Below are positions 9,678 to 18,846 of a DNA stretch of 64,000 bases, piece by piece. The notes under the pieces were generated by a model that saw only the letters and a program-made list of their open reading frames with translations, searched no databases and was not told the DNA's origin. Each line of letters starts with the position of its first letter. Position 1 is the stretch's first letter. Source of the DNA: Verrucomicrobiaceae bacterium (GTDB lineage Bacteria; Verrucomicrobiota; Verrucomicrobiia; Verrucomicrobiales; Verrucomicrobiaceae); contig JAIXSY010000007.1 of assembly GCA_027484445.1 (NCBI GenBank), positions 1-64,000 on the forward strand. The letters are read 5' to 3'. A program made the position numbers and the translations under genes.

Positions 9678-11432
9678 TTACAGGAAGTGCTCGACGATGG
9701 GGCCGAGGGCGAGGGCGGGGAGGAAATTGAGCGCACCGATGAGCAGCACGGTGCCGATGAGCAGGAGCGTGAAGGTGGCGCCATTCACCGGGAAGGTGCC
9801 AGCACTCGGCGGCACGGCTTGTTTGGCCGCCAGCGAGCCGGCGATGGCCATGATGGGCACGATCATGAGGAAGCGGCCGATGAGCATGGCGAGACCGAGC
9901 GTGGTGTTATACCAAGGCGTGTTCGCGGTGAGGCCCGCGAAGGCGCTGCCATTGTTGCCAGTGGCAGAGCTGTAGGCGTAAAGCATCTCGCTGAAGCCAT
10001 GCGGGCCGCTGTTGTTGAGGCCGGCGACACCCCACTCGCTCACGCAAGCCCAGGCTGTGAAGCCGAGGATGCTCAGCGTGAGGATCAGTAGCGTGAGCAT
10101 GGCCAGCTTCACCTCCTTGGCCTGGATCTTTTTGCCCAGATACTCCGGCGTGCGGCCCACCATGAGACCGGCGATGAACACGGCGAGAATGACAAACACC
10201 AGCATGCCATACAAACCCGCGCCGACACCACCGATGACGACCTCGCCCAGTTCGATCATGAACAGCGGCACGAGGCCCCCGATGGGCGTGAAGGAGTCGT
10301 GCATCGAGTTCACCGCGCCGCATGACGCGGCGGTGGTGATGGTGGCGAAAAGGGAGGAGTTGAAGACACCAAAGCGCACTTCTTTGCCTTCCATGTTGCC
10401 ATCGGCAGCGGCGATGCCGAGTTGATGATGAACCGGATTGCCCGCGGCTTCAAAGTGGGCGCAAACGAGCACGCCTCCGACAAAGAGCACCATCATCGCG
10501 GCCCACACGGCCCAGCCGTGCGCCTGGTTTTTCACCATGCGGCCGAGGTAATAGGTCAAACCGCTGCCGATGCTGAAAATGGAGAGCATCTGGATGAAGT
10601 TCGACAGCGGCGTCGGGTTTTCGAAGGGATGCGCGGCGTTCGCATTCACAAATCCGCCGCCATTGGTGCCGAGCATCTTGATGGCGACCTGCGAGGCCAT
10701 AGGGCCCTGTGCGATGACTTGCTCCGCGCCTTCGAGTGTTTTCGCCTTCGTGTAGGGATCAAAGTTCTGGATCATGCCCTGCGACACGAGGAACAGGGCA
10801 AACACGACACAGATCGGCAGCAGCAGGTAGTAGGTGACGCGAACGAGGTCGGCCCAGAAGTTGCCGACAGTCGCCGTAAAACGAACTTCCGAGTTCGTTG
10901 GCTTGGAATCGCTCGTGGTGCTTTGAGAACGAACTTGGAAGTTCGTTCGACTGATGCCGCGCACGAGTGCCGCAGCGATGCCGATGCCCACGGCGGCGGA
11001 GACAAAGTTGTGAAACGTCAGTCCGACCATCTGCGAGAAGTAGGACATCGTCGCTTCACCGCCATAGCTCTGCCAGTTGGTGTTGGTCGTGAAGCTCACT
11101 GCCGTGTTGAAGGCCAGGTGATGGCTGAGGCCAGGCAAGTCCTGCGGATTCCACGGCAGCAGATGCTGCAAGCGCAAGATCGCATAGGTGAACACGACGC
11201 CCACGAAGCTGAAGGCCAGCATGGCGAAGGTGTATGGCTTCCATCCTTGCTCACGCTGCGGATCGACGCCGAGGAGCTTGTAGGTGATGCGTTCGAGCGG
11301 TTTGAGCACCGGATCGAGCCAGGTGCGGCCGTTGGTGTCGAGCACCTGCATGAGGTAGAGGCCCATCGGCTTCGTGATGAGCGTGAGAAGGCCCAGGTAG
11401 AGGGCGAATTGAAGCCAGTCGTTGATTTGCAT
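9678..11432 (-). CDS. kdpA: KdpA, potassium-binding and translocating subunit
   Basis: The K+-selective, channel-like subunit of KdpFABC, with about ten membrane segments and selectivity-filter repeats such as [39 protein letters not shown] and [12 protein letters not shown]. It is 584 residues against about 557 in E. coli. The excess matches an in-frame palindromic element encoding residues about 162-185 ([20 protein letters not shown]...) between RGISR and [10 protein letters not shown], which are usually nearly contiguous. The site is predicted to be a loop between membrane segments, so function may be retained. Confidence 0.96.
   Translation of the reverse strand: MQINDWLQFALYLGLLTLITKPMGLYLMQVLDTNGRTWLDPVLKPLERITYKLLGVDPQREQGWKPYTFAMLAFSFVGVVFTYAILRLQHLLPWNPQDLPGLSHHLAFNTAVSFTTNTNWQSYGGEATMSYFSQMVGLTFHNFVSAAVGIGIAAALVRGISRTNFQVRSQSTTSDSKPTNSEVRFTATVGNFWADLVRVTYYLLLPICVVFALFLVSQGMIQNFDPYTKAKTLEGAEQVIAQGPMASQVAIKMLGTNGGGFVNANAAHPFENPTPLSNFIQMLSIFSIGSGLTYYLGRMVKNQAHGWAVWAAMMVLFVGGVLVCAHFEAAGNPVHHQLGIAAADGNMEGKEVRFGVFNSSLFATITTAASCGAVNSMHDSFTPIGGLVPLFMIELGEVVIGGVGAGLYGMLVFVILAVFIAGLMVGRTPEYLGKKIQAKEVKLAMLTLLILTLSILGFTAWACVSEWGVAGLNNSGPHGFSEMLYAYSSATGNNGSAFAGLTANTPWYNTTLGLAMLIGRFLMIVPIMAIAGSLAAKQAVPPSAGTFPVNGATFTLLLIGTVLLIGALNFLPALALGPIVEHFL
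10880..10947. repeat. REP-like palindrome pair inside kdpA
   Basis: AACGAACTTCCGAGTTCGTT (10880-10899) and AACGAACTTGGAAGTTCGTT (10928-10947) form an inverted pair with GTAAAACG at the left border. It is translated in frame and explains the extra loop in KdpA. Confidence 0.9.
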
Positions 11433-11442
11433 GGCGGTGGGG

Positions 11443-11526
11443 TCAGAATTTTTCAGGACGCAGCATCGCCACTGTCAGGTAGGCGAGCAGGGCGAGGGCG
11501 ATGAGCCCGACGAGAATGGTTTCCAT
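11443..11526 (-). CDS. kdpF: KdpF, small subunit of the Kdp pump
   Basis: A 27-residue single-span peptide, [20 protein letters not shown] followed by MLRPEKF. This matches the usual KdpF pattern of one hydrophobic helix ending in LLRPEKF. KdpF stabilises the KdpABC complex in the membrane. It lies 10 bp upstream of kdpA and was found by reading the short reading frame directly. Confidence 0.9.
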   Translation of the reverse strand: METILVGLIALALLAYLTVAMLRPEKF

Positions 11527-11540
11527 GGCGTGCGGGCGAG

Positions 11541-11624
11541 TTAGAGGGTTTCGCAGCCTTTGGCGTAAAGCCCGCTGATGACGAAGAAGGCGAGGGTGAG
11601 GCCGAGGTAGAGGAGGTCGTTCAT
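11541..11624 (-). CDS. Small single-span membrane peptide leading the kdp operon
   Basis: A 27-residue frame, MNDLLYLGLTLAFFVISGLY then AKGCETL, 14 bp upstream of kdpF. It has one hydrophobic helix and an AKGCE-type end. Similar short peptides ending in a GC(D/E)xL motif are, as far as I recall, found before kdpF in other bacteria, but I know no established name or role. It is the first translatable gene of the operon. It could be a regulatory leader peptide or an accessory pump subunit. Confidence 0.6.
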   Translation of the reverse strand: MNDLLYLGLTLAFFVISGLYAKGCETL

Positions 11625-11740
11625 GACGAGCACATCCTCCGTGATGGAATCACGAAGCGTGAATTAAAGACAGGCCGCGAGGCGTTAAAATCCCGCTAAA
11701 ATGGAAGGCATCTCCGCTTTCAGCCAAACGAGGATTGGCG

Positions 11741-12175
11741 TTAAGCATCCAGGTATTCACCTGGAATGGTTTCCTCCTCACTGGCATCTTCATGCACGGC
11801 TTGGGCGATGACACGGTTGGTGACTTCTTCGAGGTATGTTTTTAGCACTTCACTCAACTCCAGGAATTCCGGCCATAGCGTTTCATCCACAAAGCTGCGC
11901 GGCACACGCACCATGACAGTGTTGCGGCGCTGTCGTGCATAACGATAGGGCTTCAAATCGTATCGCCGCAGCAGGGCTAGAAAGAGCTTCTTGGCCCAGC
12001 CATCCATGAGCGTGAACCGATATTCGATAGGATGCTCGATCCGAGAGACTTCGCCCAGCCTTTGGCGGATGCGCTGCATGGCCTCAGCGGCTGCTTCCTT
12101 TTCGCCAGGCGTGGCAGCACCTGCGTAGAGGCGCTCGATCTTCCGCAGCTTTTCCAGCAAATCACTCTCCTGCAT
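11741..12175 (-). CDS. Hypothetical protein, DUF2786-like N-terminus
   Basis: 144 residues. The first ~45 (LLEKLRKIERLYAGAATPGE KEAAAEAM) resemble the helical DUF2786 N-terminal motif; the rest (HPIEYRFTLMDGWAKKLFLALLRRYDLKPY) is basic then acidic and not recognised. No signal peptide or membrane span. Its start overlaps the end of the HPP gene by 14 bp, so the two are probably cotranscribed. Function unknown. Confidence 0.6.
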   Translation of the reverse strand: MQESDLLEKLRKIERLYAGAATPGEKEAAAEAMQRIRQRLGEVSRIEHPIEYRFTLMDGWAKKLFLALLRRYDLKPYRYARQRRNTVMVRVPRSFVDETLWPEFLELSEVLKTYLEEVTNRVIAQAVHEDASEEETIPGEYLDA

Positions 12176-12656
12176 GATGGATCAAGATTGGGGGTGGTTT
12201 TCTCAGGCGATGCCAAGCACGTGCCAGTAGGACAAGGCTGATGCTCCCCAGAAGAGCTGTCGTCCAGAGAAAGTCCCATCCTGGGCGCAGAGCAAAGACC
12301 AGCAAAGGATTCGAACCCGCAGGTGGGTGCACCACACCTGTCATCAGCATGACGGCCATGCTAAGGCCAACTGCCAAGCCTGCGGATGGGGCCGAGGGAC
12401 CTAGCCAATGAAGGCAAATGAGACCCGCTGCAGCACACATGACGTGTGCACCAATCACATTCTTTGCCCTGCAAAATCCAGAATCTGGGTAACCAAAAAT
12501 CAATACGGCAGAAGAGCCCAAAGATCCCATCAGCAGTGGCCAGCCGCAACGATCGGAAACCCAGGCCAAAGTGGCGATGGCAAGCCCTCCACCCAAACCC
12601 GTTAGCACGGCCTGTGAGACGCGATGGCGGTGCGCAGTGGCATGGGCGATAGACAT
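12162..12656 (-). CDS. HPP family membrane protein
   Basis: A 164-residue integral membrane protein with four predicted helices and the family motif VHPPAGSNPLL, preceded by LLMGSLGSSAVLIFGYPDSG. HPP proteins are small membrane proteins; some in cyanobacteria and plants transport nitrite. The start is the first in-frame ATG. It is divergent from the DUF2726 gene, with a 70-bp gap that probably holds both promoters. Confidence 0.85.
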   Translation of the reverse strand: MSIAHATAHRHRVSQAVLTGLGGGLAIATLAWVSDRCGWPLLMGSLGSSAVLIFGYPDSGFCRAKNVIGAHVMCAAAGLICLHWLGPSAPSAGLAVGLSMAVMLMTGVVHPPAGSNPLLVFALRPGWDFLWTTALLGSISLVLLARAWHRLRKPPPILIHHAGE

Positions 12657-12726
12657 GGAAGCGGCTAGTATGCCGCGCAGAGACTATGTCTGCCAGCAAG
12701 AATCTCATCCTTGAACCTAAGCGAGA

Positions 12727-13200
12727 GTGCCGGAGCGTAAGAGAGTGAAGCTGATCTGCCCACCCCCTGAGACTCGAATCGCCTTGGAACACTCCTACAC
12801 GGCGAAGCCACTTTTGACCCCAACAGAAGCACGTTTTGACAAAATCCTGCGCAGCCTTTCGGATGGGCGCTGCCATATCCTGTGCAAGCCGCGCTTGGCT
12901 GACTTCTTGGATCACGGCAAAGACTCCATAGCCTTCAACAAGATCAGTCAAAAGCATGTCGATTTTTTGGTGTGTCGGTCGGGGGACTGGATGCCCATGC
13001 TTGCCATCGAGTTGGATGATCCCAGTCATCTGAGAGCCGAGGTGAAAAAGCGGGACATGTTTGTGAATGCGGTCTTTGCTCAGGCAGGCATTCCTCTGGT
13101 TCGTCTTCATGTCAGCGAACTGGATGAAGTTGAACTACTGGTGCAAAAGCTATCCACCGCTTGGGTTTCACGCTGGCAGCGGCTGGATGCTCCGTGCTGA
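12727..13200 (+). CDS. DUF2726 domain protein (nuclease-like fold)
   Basis: 157 residues. The core reads FNKISQKHVDFLVCRSGDWM PMLAIELDDPSH, then KKRDMFVNAVFAQAGIPLVR. This matches DUF2726, which is thought to have a PD-(D/E)xK-like fold, with Asp and the ELDD acidic cluster as possible metal ligands. No signal or membrane segment, so presumably cytoplasmic. The biological role is unknown. Confidence 0.75.
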   Translation: MPERKRVKLICPPPETRIALEHSYTAKPLLTPTEARFDKILRSLSDGRCHILCKPRLADFLDHGKDSIAFNKISQKHVDFLVCRSGDWMPMLAIELDDPSHLRAEVKKRDMFVNAVFAQAGIPLVRLHVSELDEVELLVQKLSTAWVSRWQRLDAPC

Positions 13201-13256
13201 ATTCGGCATGAAACTTGTCTGGAAACCTGGCGCTATCTCTGCCTGATAGGGGTTGC

Positions 13257-15695
13257 ATGGCTGCCGCTCCCCCTCCTGAGTCTTCTGATCTGAATTCACT
13301 GCCCAAGCTGCCGACTCGTCATGTGCTCTCCTTGGTGTTGGTTTTGGGGGCGACAGGTCTCAATGCTTTCAACGACAACATCCTGAAAATGATGTTGGTC
13401 GGCTTGGCTCCCAAGGTTGCTGAAGGTGCTCTTGGCCAAGAGATCGGGGCTTGGCTTGGGGCCGTGATCTTGCTCCCATTTGTGCTTTTTGCTCCACTCG
13501 CAGGTTGGTTATCTGATCGTTACTCAAAGCGCGGTATGCTGATCGCCATGTTGGTAGCACAAGCGATCATCTTGCTGCTTACCGGTGCCTGCTTTGAAGC
13601 AGAGATGGGCACCACGAGTGTGTTATTGGCACTCGGCACCTTTTTTCTTCTCGCAGCACAATCGACCTTCTTTAGTCCAGCCAAGATGGGAATCCTAAAG
13701 GAGCTAGCGGGCTCACGGCGGCTTGGCATGGCTTCCGGCTGGATGCAGATGATCACCATGGTAGGCATCTTGGCAGGGCTGGGCGTGGGAGGGGCGTGGT
13801 TTGATCGCCTTTACGAAAGCACCGGCAACGCATGGCAAGCGGCAGCGACTCCGATCTGGATCCTCTTCGCTGTAGCCGTCGTTGCTTTGGTCGCTGGCTT
13901 GGCGATCCAGCCGACACCTTCTCATCCGGAGAACAAATACCGCACGGCACTGTGGTGGGAGCATTTTCAAAATCTTCGTGAATGTCTGGCTGATGTGCCC
14001 ATGCGACGTGCGTTTGTGGGAAACTCGACCTACTGGTTCGTGGCAAGCATGGCGGCGGCGATGTTCGTGGACATCGGCCTAGCTCTGCACCCTGACGCGA
14101 AAGCAGGCGGTGCGGCCAGTGCCTCATCGCACATGACTCTCATGGTAGGCCTAGGCACGGTGGCGGGGAGCCTTTTAGTCGCCTGGATGAGTCGGCGCGG
14201 GTTACAGTTGGGCATCATTCCTCTCGGCGCAGCGGGGTTGGCTTCAGCTTTGTTCTGGGCTGGTGCTGTGCCGATGAATACGCGCTCTTTTGAGGCTGCC
14301 CTGGTCGCCATCGGCCTGCTTGGTGGGTGCTACATGGTACCGATCCAGACCTACATACAGGATCGTGCTGCGCCTGAGCGGCGTGGGCGGGTGCTCTCCT
14401 CCATGAATCTGTTGGATAGCATCGCAGGCGTCTTGGCGGTGCTTTTGCTGGTAGGACTGAAGGCGGCCGGGTTAGGTTTTGCGGGTCAATTCTTCACATT
14501 GGCAGCGCTCATGCTCGTGGCCACGATCTACACGACGAGCCTTCTGCCTGAGCACCTACTTCGCTTTATTTTGTTAGCCATCGTGCGTGTCATTTACAAA
14601 TTGCGCTCGGTGAATCATGAGCGCGTTCCTGACCAAGGTGGTGTTTTGATGCTCGCCAATCACGTGAGCTATGTGGATGCCATGGTGGTCGGGGCTGCCA
14701 GTGGTCGAAAGGTACGATTCGTCATGTGGGACGTGCTTTACAACAATCCCGCAACCCGCTGGTTCTTTGAACTCATGGGCACCGTGCCGATTTCAGCCAC
14801 CCGGGCCAAGGACGCCGTGCGCACCGTCGCTGGAGCCCTGAAGCAAGGGCAAGTCGTGGCACTGTTCCCTGAGGGGCAGATCACTCGACATGGGCTCTTC
14901 AACGATCTCCGCAAAGGCTTTGAACTGATGGCTCGTCAAGGTGAGGCGCAAGTCGTGCCTGTTTACTTGGAGGGTCTCTATGGCTCGATTTTTTCTCACG
15001 AAGGAGGGCTCTGTTTCAAAAAGTGGCCGAAAAAACTACGCTACCCCGTCGGGGTTCACTTTGGGCACGCCATGAAAGCGCGAGAAGCGACGGCGGAGGC
15101 GGTGCGGCGTCAGTGGCTAGACCTAGCCTATGTTGCGCTTCAAGCACGATCGGAAGGCGATGCCATTCGGCAAAATGCACTGGTCCTGGCTGAAGTGGAA
15201 TGGGCTAGGCCTGGCGATACCTTGATCTGCCTGGCCCCAGAAGGCAGCGCGATTCATCGGACCCTGGCAGCTTATGTGCGCCAAAAGTCAGGAGTTCATC
15301 TCACGCTGGACCGAACGACAAAAGCAGAACCCCGGATCGTCATCGGACGCGCTGCGGATTTTTCAACGACCTCCACCGATGGAGCACGCCTGGTGATGTG
15401 CTGGGATGATCGAGATGCTGGGACTCCACCCATGGCCCTGCGGGGTCTCATGGATCAGGAGCGTCTGCTTAGCATTTCCTTGCTAGATCCTGTGATGCCT
15501 GCCGGTGAAGAGGGCAATCAGCGTGGCCACTTGCCGGGCTCCTTTGGCCGAATCTTCAATGGAGTGCTCGATGCAAAAGCACTCGATGCCATGCTGGAAA
15601 AGCACCGACTGGAGCTGACAGAGGACGGCTTTTTGAAGAACCAAACGATACTTGCCCTCACCACCCATGAACCGGTGACAACGTCCAGCGAATGA
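13257..15695 (+). CDS. MFS transporter fused to a glycerophospholipid acyltransferase
   Basis: About 812 residues. The N-terminal half (~20-430) is an MFS transporter with about twelve helices resembling the LplT lysophospholipid flippase. Residues ~445-640 are a PlsC-type acyltransferase with NHVSYVD (HX4D) and FPEGQITRHG. This suggests import and re-acylation of lysophospholipids, as in LplT-Aas. In Aas the next domain is an AMP-dependent ligase, but the last ~170 residues here do not look like one and are not recognised. The frame opens at a TTG at 13215; the ATG at 13257 is preferred. It is followed closely by the TPMT-like gene. Confidence 0.88.
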   Translation: MAAAPPPESSDLNSLPKLPTRHVLSLVLVLGATGLNAFNDNILKMMLVGLAPKVAEGALGQEIGAWLGAVILLPFVLFAPLAGWLSDRYSKRGMLIAMLVAQAIILLLTGACFEAEMGTTSVLLALGTFFLLAAQSTFFSPAKMGILKELAGSRRLGMASGWMQMITMVGILAGLGVGGAWFDRLYESTGNAWQAAATPIWILFAVAVVALVAGLAIQPTPSHPENKYRTALWWEHFQNLRECLADVPMRRAFVGNSTYWFVASMAAAMFVDIGLALHPDAKAGGAASASSHMTLMVGLGTVAGSLLVAWMSRRGLQLGIIPLGAAGLASALFWAGAVPMNTRSFEAALVAIGLLGGCYMVPIQTYIQDRAAPERRGRVLSSMNLLDSIAGVLAVLLLVGLKAAGLGFAGQFFTLAALMLVATIYTTSLLPEHLLRFILLAIVRVIYKLRSVNHERVPDQGGVLMLANHVSYVDAMVVGAASGRKVRFVMWDVLYNNPATRWFFELMGTVPISATRAKDAVRTVAGALKQGQVVALFPEGQITRHGLFNDLRKGFELMARQGEAQVVPVYLEGLYGSIFSHEGGLCFKKWPKKLRYPVGVHFGHAMKAREATAEAVRRQWLDLAYVALQARSEGDAIRQNALVLAEVEWARPGDTLICLAPEGSAIHRTLAAYVRQKSGVHLTLDRTTKAEPRIVIGRAADFSTTSTDGARLVMCWDDRDAGTPPMALRGLMDQERLLSISLLDPVMPAGEEGNQRGHLPGSFGRIFNGVLDAKALDAMLEKHRLELTEDGFLKNQTILALTTHEPVTTSSE

Positions 15696-15702
15696 AACGC
15701 CT

Positions 15703-16290
15703 ATGACAGATTGGGAACAATGCTACCTGGATGGCCAAACGCCTTGGGACAAAAATGCCCCTTCTCCGCCGCTGGTGGAGTGGGTCCAGCGCGTGCATCC
15801 CAGCGGCAAGGCCTTGGTGCCTGGCTGCGGTGCCGGGCATGACGTGGCCATGCTGGCCGCCGCAGGCATTGATGCCACCGGGCTGGACATCGCGCCTAGC
15901 GCCATTGCCAGGGCTCAAAGCGCCTATCCCGGGCATGCTTCGCGCTTCGTGCTCGGCGACCTCTTTGCCACGCCCGCCGACTGGCATGGCGCGTTTGACC
16001 TGGTGCTGGAGCACACTTGCCTCTGCGCCCTGCCGCCCACCATGCGGCAGGATTATGAAAAAGCCGCGCACCGCCTCCTGCGCCCCGGCGGCCTGCTGGC
16101 AGGCATCTGGTTCATCAATCCCGAGATGGACCCCGGCGAAACCGGCCCGCCGTTTGGCATCCCAGTCGATGAACTGGACGCTCTCTTCCCCGTCACACGC
16201 TGGCAGGTCATTGAGGACGGCGTGCCCGCCACCGGCTACCCAGGCCGCATCGGCCGCGAAAGGCTGCGCGTGCTGAAAAAGCTGGCCTGA
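15703..16290 (+). CDS. TPMT-family SAM-dependent methyltransferase
   Basis: 195 residues. It begins TDWEQCYLDGQTPWDKNAPS, the thiopurine-methyltransferase family start. The SAM-binding motif is VPGCGAGHDVAMLAAAGIDA and motif II follows in ALPPTMRQDYEKAAHRLLRP GG. The natural substrate is unknown; relatives methylate thiol, selenium or halide acceptors. It starts 8 bp after the MFS-acyltransferase stop and is more GC-rich than the genes before it, like the rest of the block to 19561. Confidence 0.9.
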   Translation: MTDWEQCYLDGQTPWDKNAPSPPLVEWVQRVHPSGKALVPGCGAGHDVAMLAAAGIDATGLDIAPSAIARAQSAYPGHASRFVLGDLFATPADWHGAFDLVLEHTCLCALPPTMRQDYEKAAHRLLRPGGLLAGIWFINPEMDPGETGPPFGIPVDELDALFPVTRWQVIEDGVPATGYPGRIGRERLRVLKKLA

Positions 16291-16293
16291 GGC

Positions 16294-17217
16294 TCATGCC
16301 GAGCGGGCCAGTTGAGCGGCGACTTTTTTCAAGACATCCACCTCCTGCCCCCGCCGCCGCATCTGGCGCTCATTCCAGTGCAGCACCAGCGCGCGGCCAT
16401 AGTCCTTCAGCGGCGTGAAGGGCAGGATCAAGGTCTCCTCTGCGGACAGGCCGCGCGCGCCCAGGCTGGGCAGCACGCCTGCGCACGCACCCAGCGCCAC
16501 CAGCTGCCGCACCTGGAGCATGGAGCCGCATTCAAAACGTGGCTGAAAGTCCACGCCTGCGTCCTGCATCGCCGCCCGCACCGCCGTGTCCGTCTGTCCG
16601 CCATCGCGCCCAGCGGCAAAGGGCAGCGTCTGCCACAGCGCGGGCTTTTTGGCCTCCGGCTCCGTGGTGCCAGGCCTCAGCAGACGGCGCGGGATGCAGA
16701 GCAGGAAGCGCATCTTCAGCACCAGCGCGTGGTTTTTCCCGGCGGGCACGGCGTTTTGGCGGATCACCGCCAGGTCCACGCGCCCGTCTTGAACCGCCTC
16801 CGCCAGGCTGCGGCTGCGGTGCGCCTCCGTCCGCAGGATGGCCCCGCCCAGAAGTTGGCTGATGGCGGGCAGCGCGGGCGTGACCAGCCACTCCAGCACG
16901 CTTGCGCCGGCACCGATGATGTAGGACTTCGGCCGTCCCTCCTGCTCCTTGCGGAAGTCCTCCAGATCCTGAAGCTGCTCATGGATCAGCACCTTCAGCC
17001 GCTGTCCGGCGGGGGAGAGAGTCAGTGTCTTGCCACGCCGCTTTGTCAGCTCCGTCTGGAAAAATTCCTCCAGCTCGCGGATCTGGCGGCTGATTTGGCT
17101 CTGCCGCGTGGCATCACCCGGCGCGGCTTTGCTGATGCTGCCAGCCTCCGCCATGCTCATGAAGCCGCGCAGCCTTTCCAGCGAGAGGCCGCCTTTGGAG
17201 AAGAGATTTTCAAACAT
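16294..17217 (-). CDS. LysR family transcriptional regulator
   Basis: 307 residues from the preferred ATG. The N-terminal winged HTH reads LERLRGFMSMAEAGSISKAA followed by RQSQISRQIRELEEFFQTEL, and the C-terminal part is a LysR substrate-binding domain. The frame extends upstream to 17259, but the shorter start puts the HTH at the usual position. It is convergent with the TPMT gene and divergent from the phosphatase gene at 17289, a plausible target along with itself. The effector is unknown. Confidence 0.88.
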   Translation of the reverse strand: MFENLFSKGGLSLERLRGFMSMAEAGSISKAAPGDATRQSQISRQIRELEEFFQTELTKRRGKTLTLSPAGQRLKVLIHEQLQDLEDFRKEQEGRPKSYIIGAGASVLEWLVTPALPAISQLLGGAILRTEAHRSRSLAEAVQDGRVDLAVIRQNAVPAGKNHALVLKMRFLLCIPRRLLRPGTTEPEAKKPALWQTLPFAAGRDGGQTDTAVRAAMQDAGVDFQPRFECGSMLQVRQLVALGACAGVLPSLGARGLSAEETLILPFTPLKDYGRALVLHWNERQMRRRGQEVDVLKKVAAQLARSA

Positions 17218-17288
17218 GACTCTGAAGTCAGGTATCTTGCTTTTTGCGATGTTTTGCAAGGCTCGTGCTGGGCGAAGATGGGCTTGTC

Positions 17289-18215
17289 ATGAAACCACAA
17301 CCCTACGACCTCATCGGCGACATCCACGGCCAGCACCGCAAGCTCCTGGTCCTCCTGAACAAGCTCGGCTACAAGCCCAACGGCGGCACCTTCTGCCATG
17401 CGGAGGGCCGGAAAGTCATCTTCCTCGGCGACTACATCGACCGCGGCCCCGCCATCCGCGAGACCCTGCACACCGTGCGCGGCATGGTGGAGGCGGGAGA
17501 CGCGCTCGCCATCATGGGCAACCACGAATACAACGCCGTCGCCGCTGAGACCCCGGACGGCCATGGCGACTTCCTCCGCCCCGAGAAGAAAAACCGTGGC
17601 GGGCAGGCGGAGACAAAGCGCCAGTTCGCCGGGCTCGATGACGAGTGGGAGGAATGGAAGCTCTGGATGAAGCGCCTGCCCATGTTCCTGGACCTGGGCG
17701 GCCTGCGCGCCGTGCACGCCTGCTGGGACGCGCGCCGCATCGCGCGGCTTCATGGGAAGAGCATTGAGGACGACGACTTCCTTCGTGCCAGCGCCACGCA
17801 CCAGACCCCGGAGTTTCGCGCGGTGGAAAATGTCCTGAAGGGGCCGGAACTCGCCATGCCCCCTGGCCTGTTCTTCCACGACAAGGAAGGCATCGCCCGC
17901 CGCACCGTGCGCGTGCGCTGGTGGGACATCCCTGCCGCCGCGCAGGTCAGCCGCCTCGCCATGCCGGAGCCCTTCGATGTGCCAGGAGACGCCGCGCCCC
18001 ATGACCTTCGGCGCATCCCTGAGTATGGCCGGGAAGAGCCGCCTGTCTTTTTCGGCCACTACTGGCTGCCGACGGGGCGCAAGCGCGCCCCGCTCGCCCC
18101 GAACATCGCCTGCCTGGACTACAGCGCAGCTTTTGGAGACAACCCCCTAACCGCCTACCGCTGGGATGGCGAGCAGGTGCTGGAAGCAGGAAAGTTCATC
18201 ACCGCCACTTTTTGA
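17289..18215 (+). CDS. Calcineurin-like metallophosphoesterase
   Basis: 308 residues. Metal-binding motifs are in order: DLIGDIHGQ, FLGDYIDRGP, MGNHEYNA and a late GHYW. This resembles the PrpE / bacterial serine-threonine phosphatase-like group. The ATG at 17289 places the first motif near residue 8, as usual; the frame opens upstream at 17244. The histidine phosphatase gene starts 4 bp after its stop, so they form an operon. Substrate unknown. Confidence 0.88.
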   Translation: MKPQPYDLIGDIHGQHRKLLVLLNKLGYKPNGGTFCHAEGRKVIFLGDYIDRGPAIRETLHTVRGMVEAGDALAIMGNHEYNAVAAETPDGHGDFLRPEKKNRGGQAETKRQFAGLDDEWEEWKLWMKRLPMFLDLGGLRAVHACWDARRIARLHGKSIEDDDFLRASATHQTPEFRAVENVLKGPELAMPPGLFFHDKEGIARRTVRVRWWDIPAAAQVSRLAMPEPFDVPGDAAPHDLRRIPEYGREEPPVFFGHYWLPTGRKRAPLAPNIACLDYSAAFGDNPLTAYRWDGEQVLEAGKFITATF

Positions 18216-18219
18216 AATC

Positions 18220-18846
18220 ATGCTGACACCCAGGCAAACCATAGAACCCCAGCCCGCAGGTGAGGTCCTGCTCATCCGCCACGGCGAAAGTGAGGCCAAC
18301 ATCGGCCTGCCCTCAGACACGCCGCAGGGCATTCCGCTGACGGCGTGGGGGCATCAGCAGGCCCGGCAGCTGGCAGAATCCTTGCCCGCGCCGGACCTCA
18401 TCGCTGTCTCCAGCTATCGCCGCGCCTGCCAGACCGCAGAACCGAGCATCAGGCTTTTCTCCCAGGCGCTTGTGGAGACCTGGGAGGTGCATGAGTTCAC
18501 CTATCTGAATCCTGTCTTCTATGCTGGCACCACCGAGGCTGAGCGCGGCCGTTTTGCCAAGGACTACTGGCAGCGCTGCGATCCCCTCTGGAACGACGGC
18601 GGTGGTGCGGAGAGCTTCGCAGATCTCATCGCGCGCATCGACCGCACCTTGGAAAAGCTGCGGCAGATGAACGGAAGGCGCGTCCATGTCTTCACCCATG
18701 GCTATTTCATCAAGGCGCTGCTGCTGAGATCAGAACGCCCGCGCACCTCCGTTGATGAAGCCCTCATGGCCCTCTTTCGAGACGGGCGTAAAATCAATCC
18801 TGTTCCCAACAGCGGCGTTCTCCGCCTGCTCACCTCCCCAGGCTGA
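18220..18846 (+). CDS. Histidine phosphatase (phosphoglycerate mutase-like) family protein
   Basis: 208 residues. The catalytic RHG motif is in VLLIRHGESEAN near residue 20; the second active-site histidine is in VHVFTHGYFIKA near 165. Length and motif order fit the SixA/CobC/GpmB-like branch; the substrate cannot be read from sequence. It follows the metallophosphoesterase by 4 bp, and its 3' end overlaps the convergent phosphoesterase gene by 17 bp. Confidence 0.88.
   Translation: MLTPRQTIEPQPAGEVLLIRHGESEANIGLPSDTPQGIPLTAWGHQQARQLAESLPAPDLIAVSSYRRACQTAEPSIRLFSQALVETWEVHEFTYLNPVFYAGTTEAERGRFAKDYWQRCDPLWNDGGGAESFADLIARIDRTLEKLRQMNGRRVHVFTHGYFIKALLLRSERPRTSVDEALMALFRDGRKINPVPNSGVLRLLTSPG

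Noticed and set aside
10422..11504. 360-codon open frame opposite kdpA
   Set aside because: Antisense to KdpA, no recognisable motif, Arg/His-rich composition as expected from the complement.
16312..17292. 326-codon open frame opposite the LysR gene
   Set aside because: Shadow frame; the LysR helix-turn-helix on the other strand is unambiguous.
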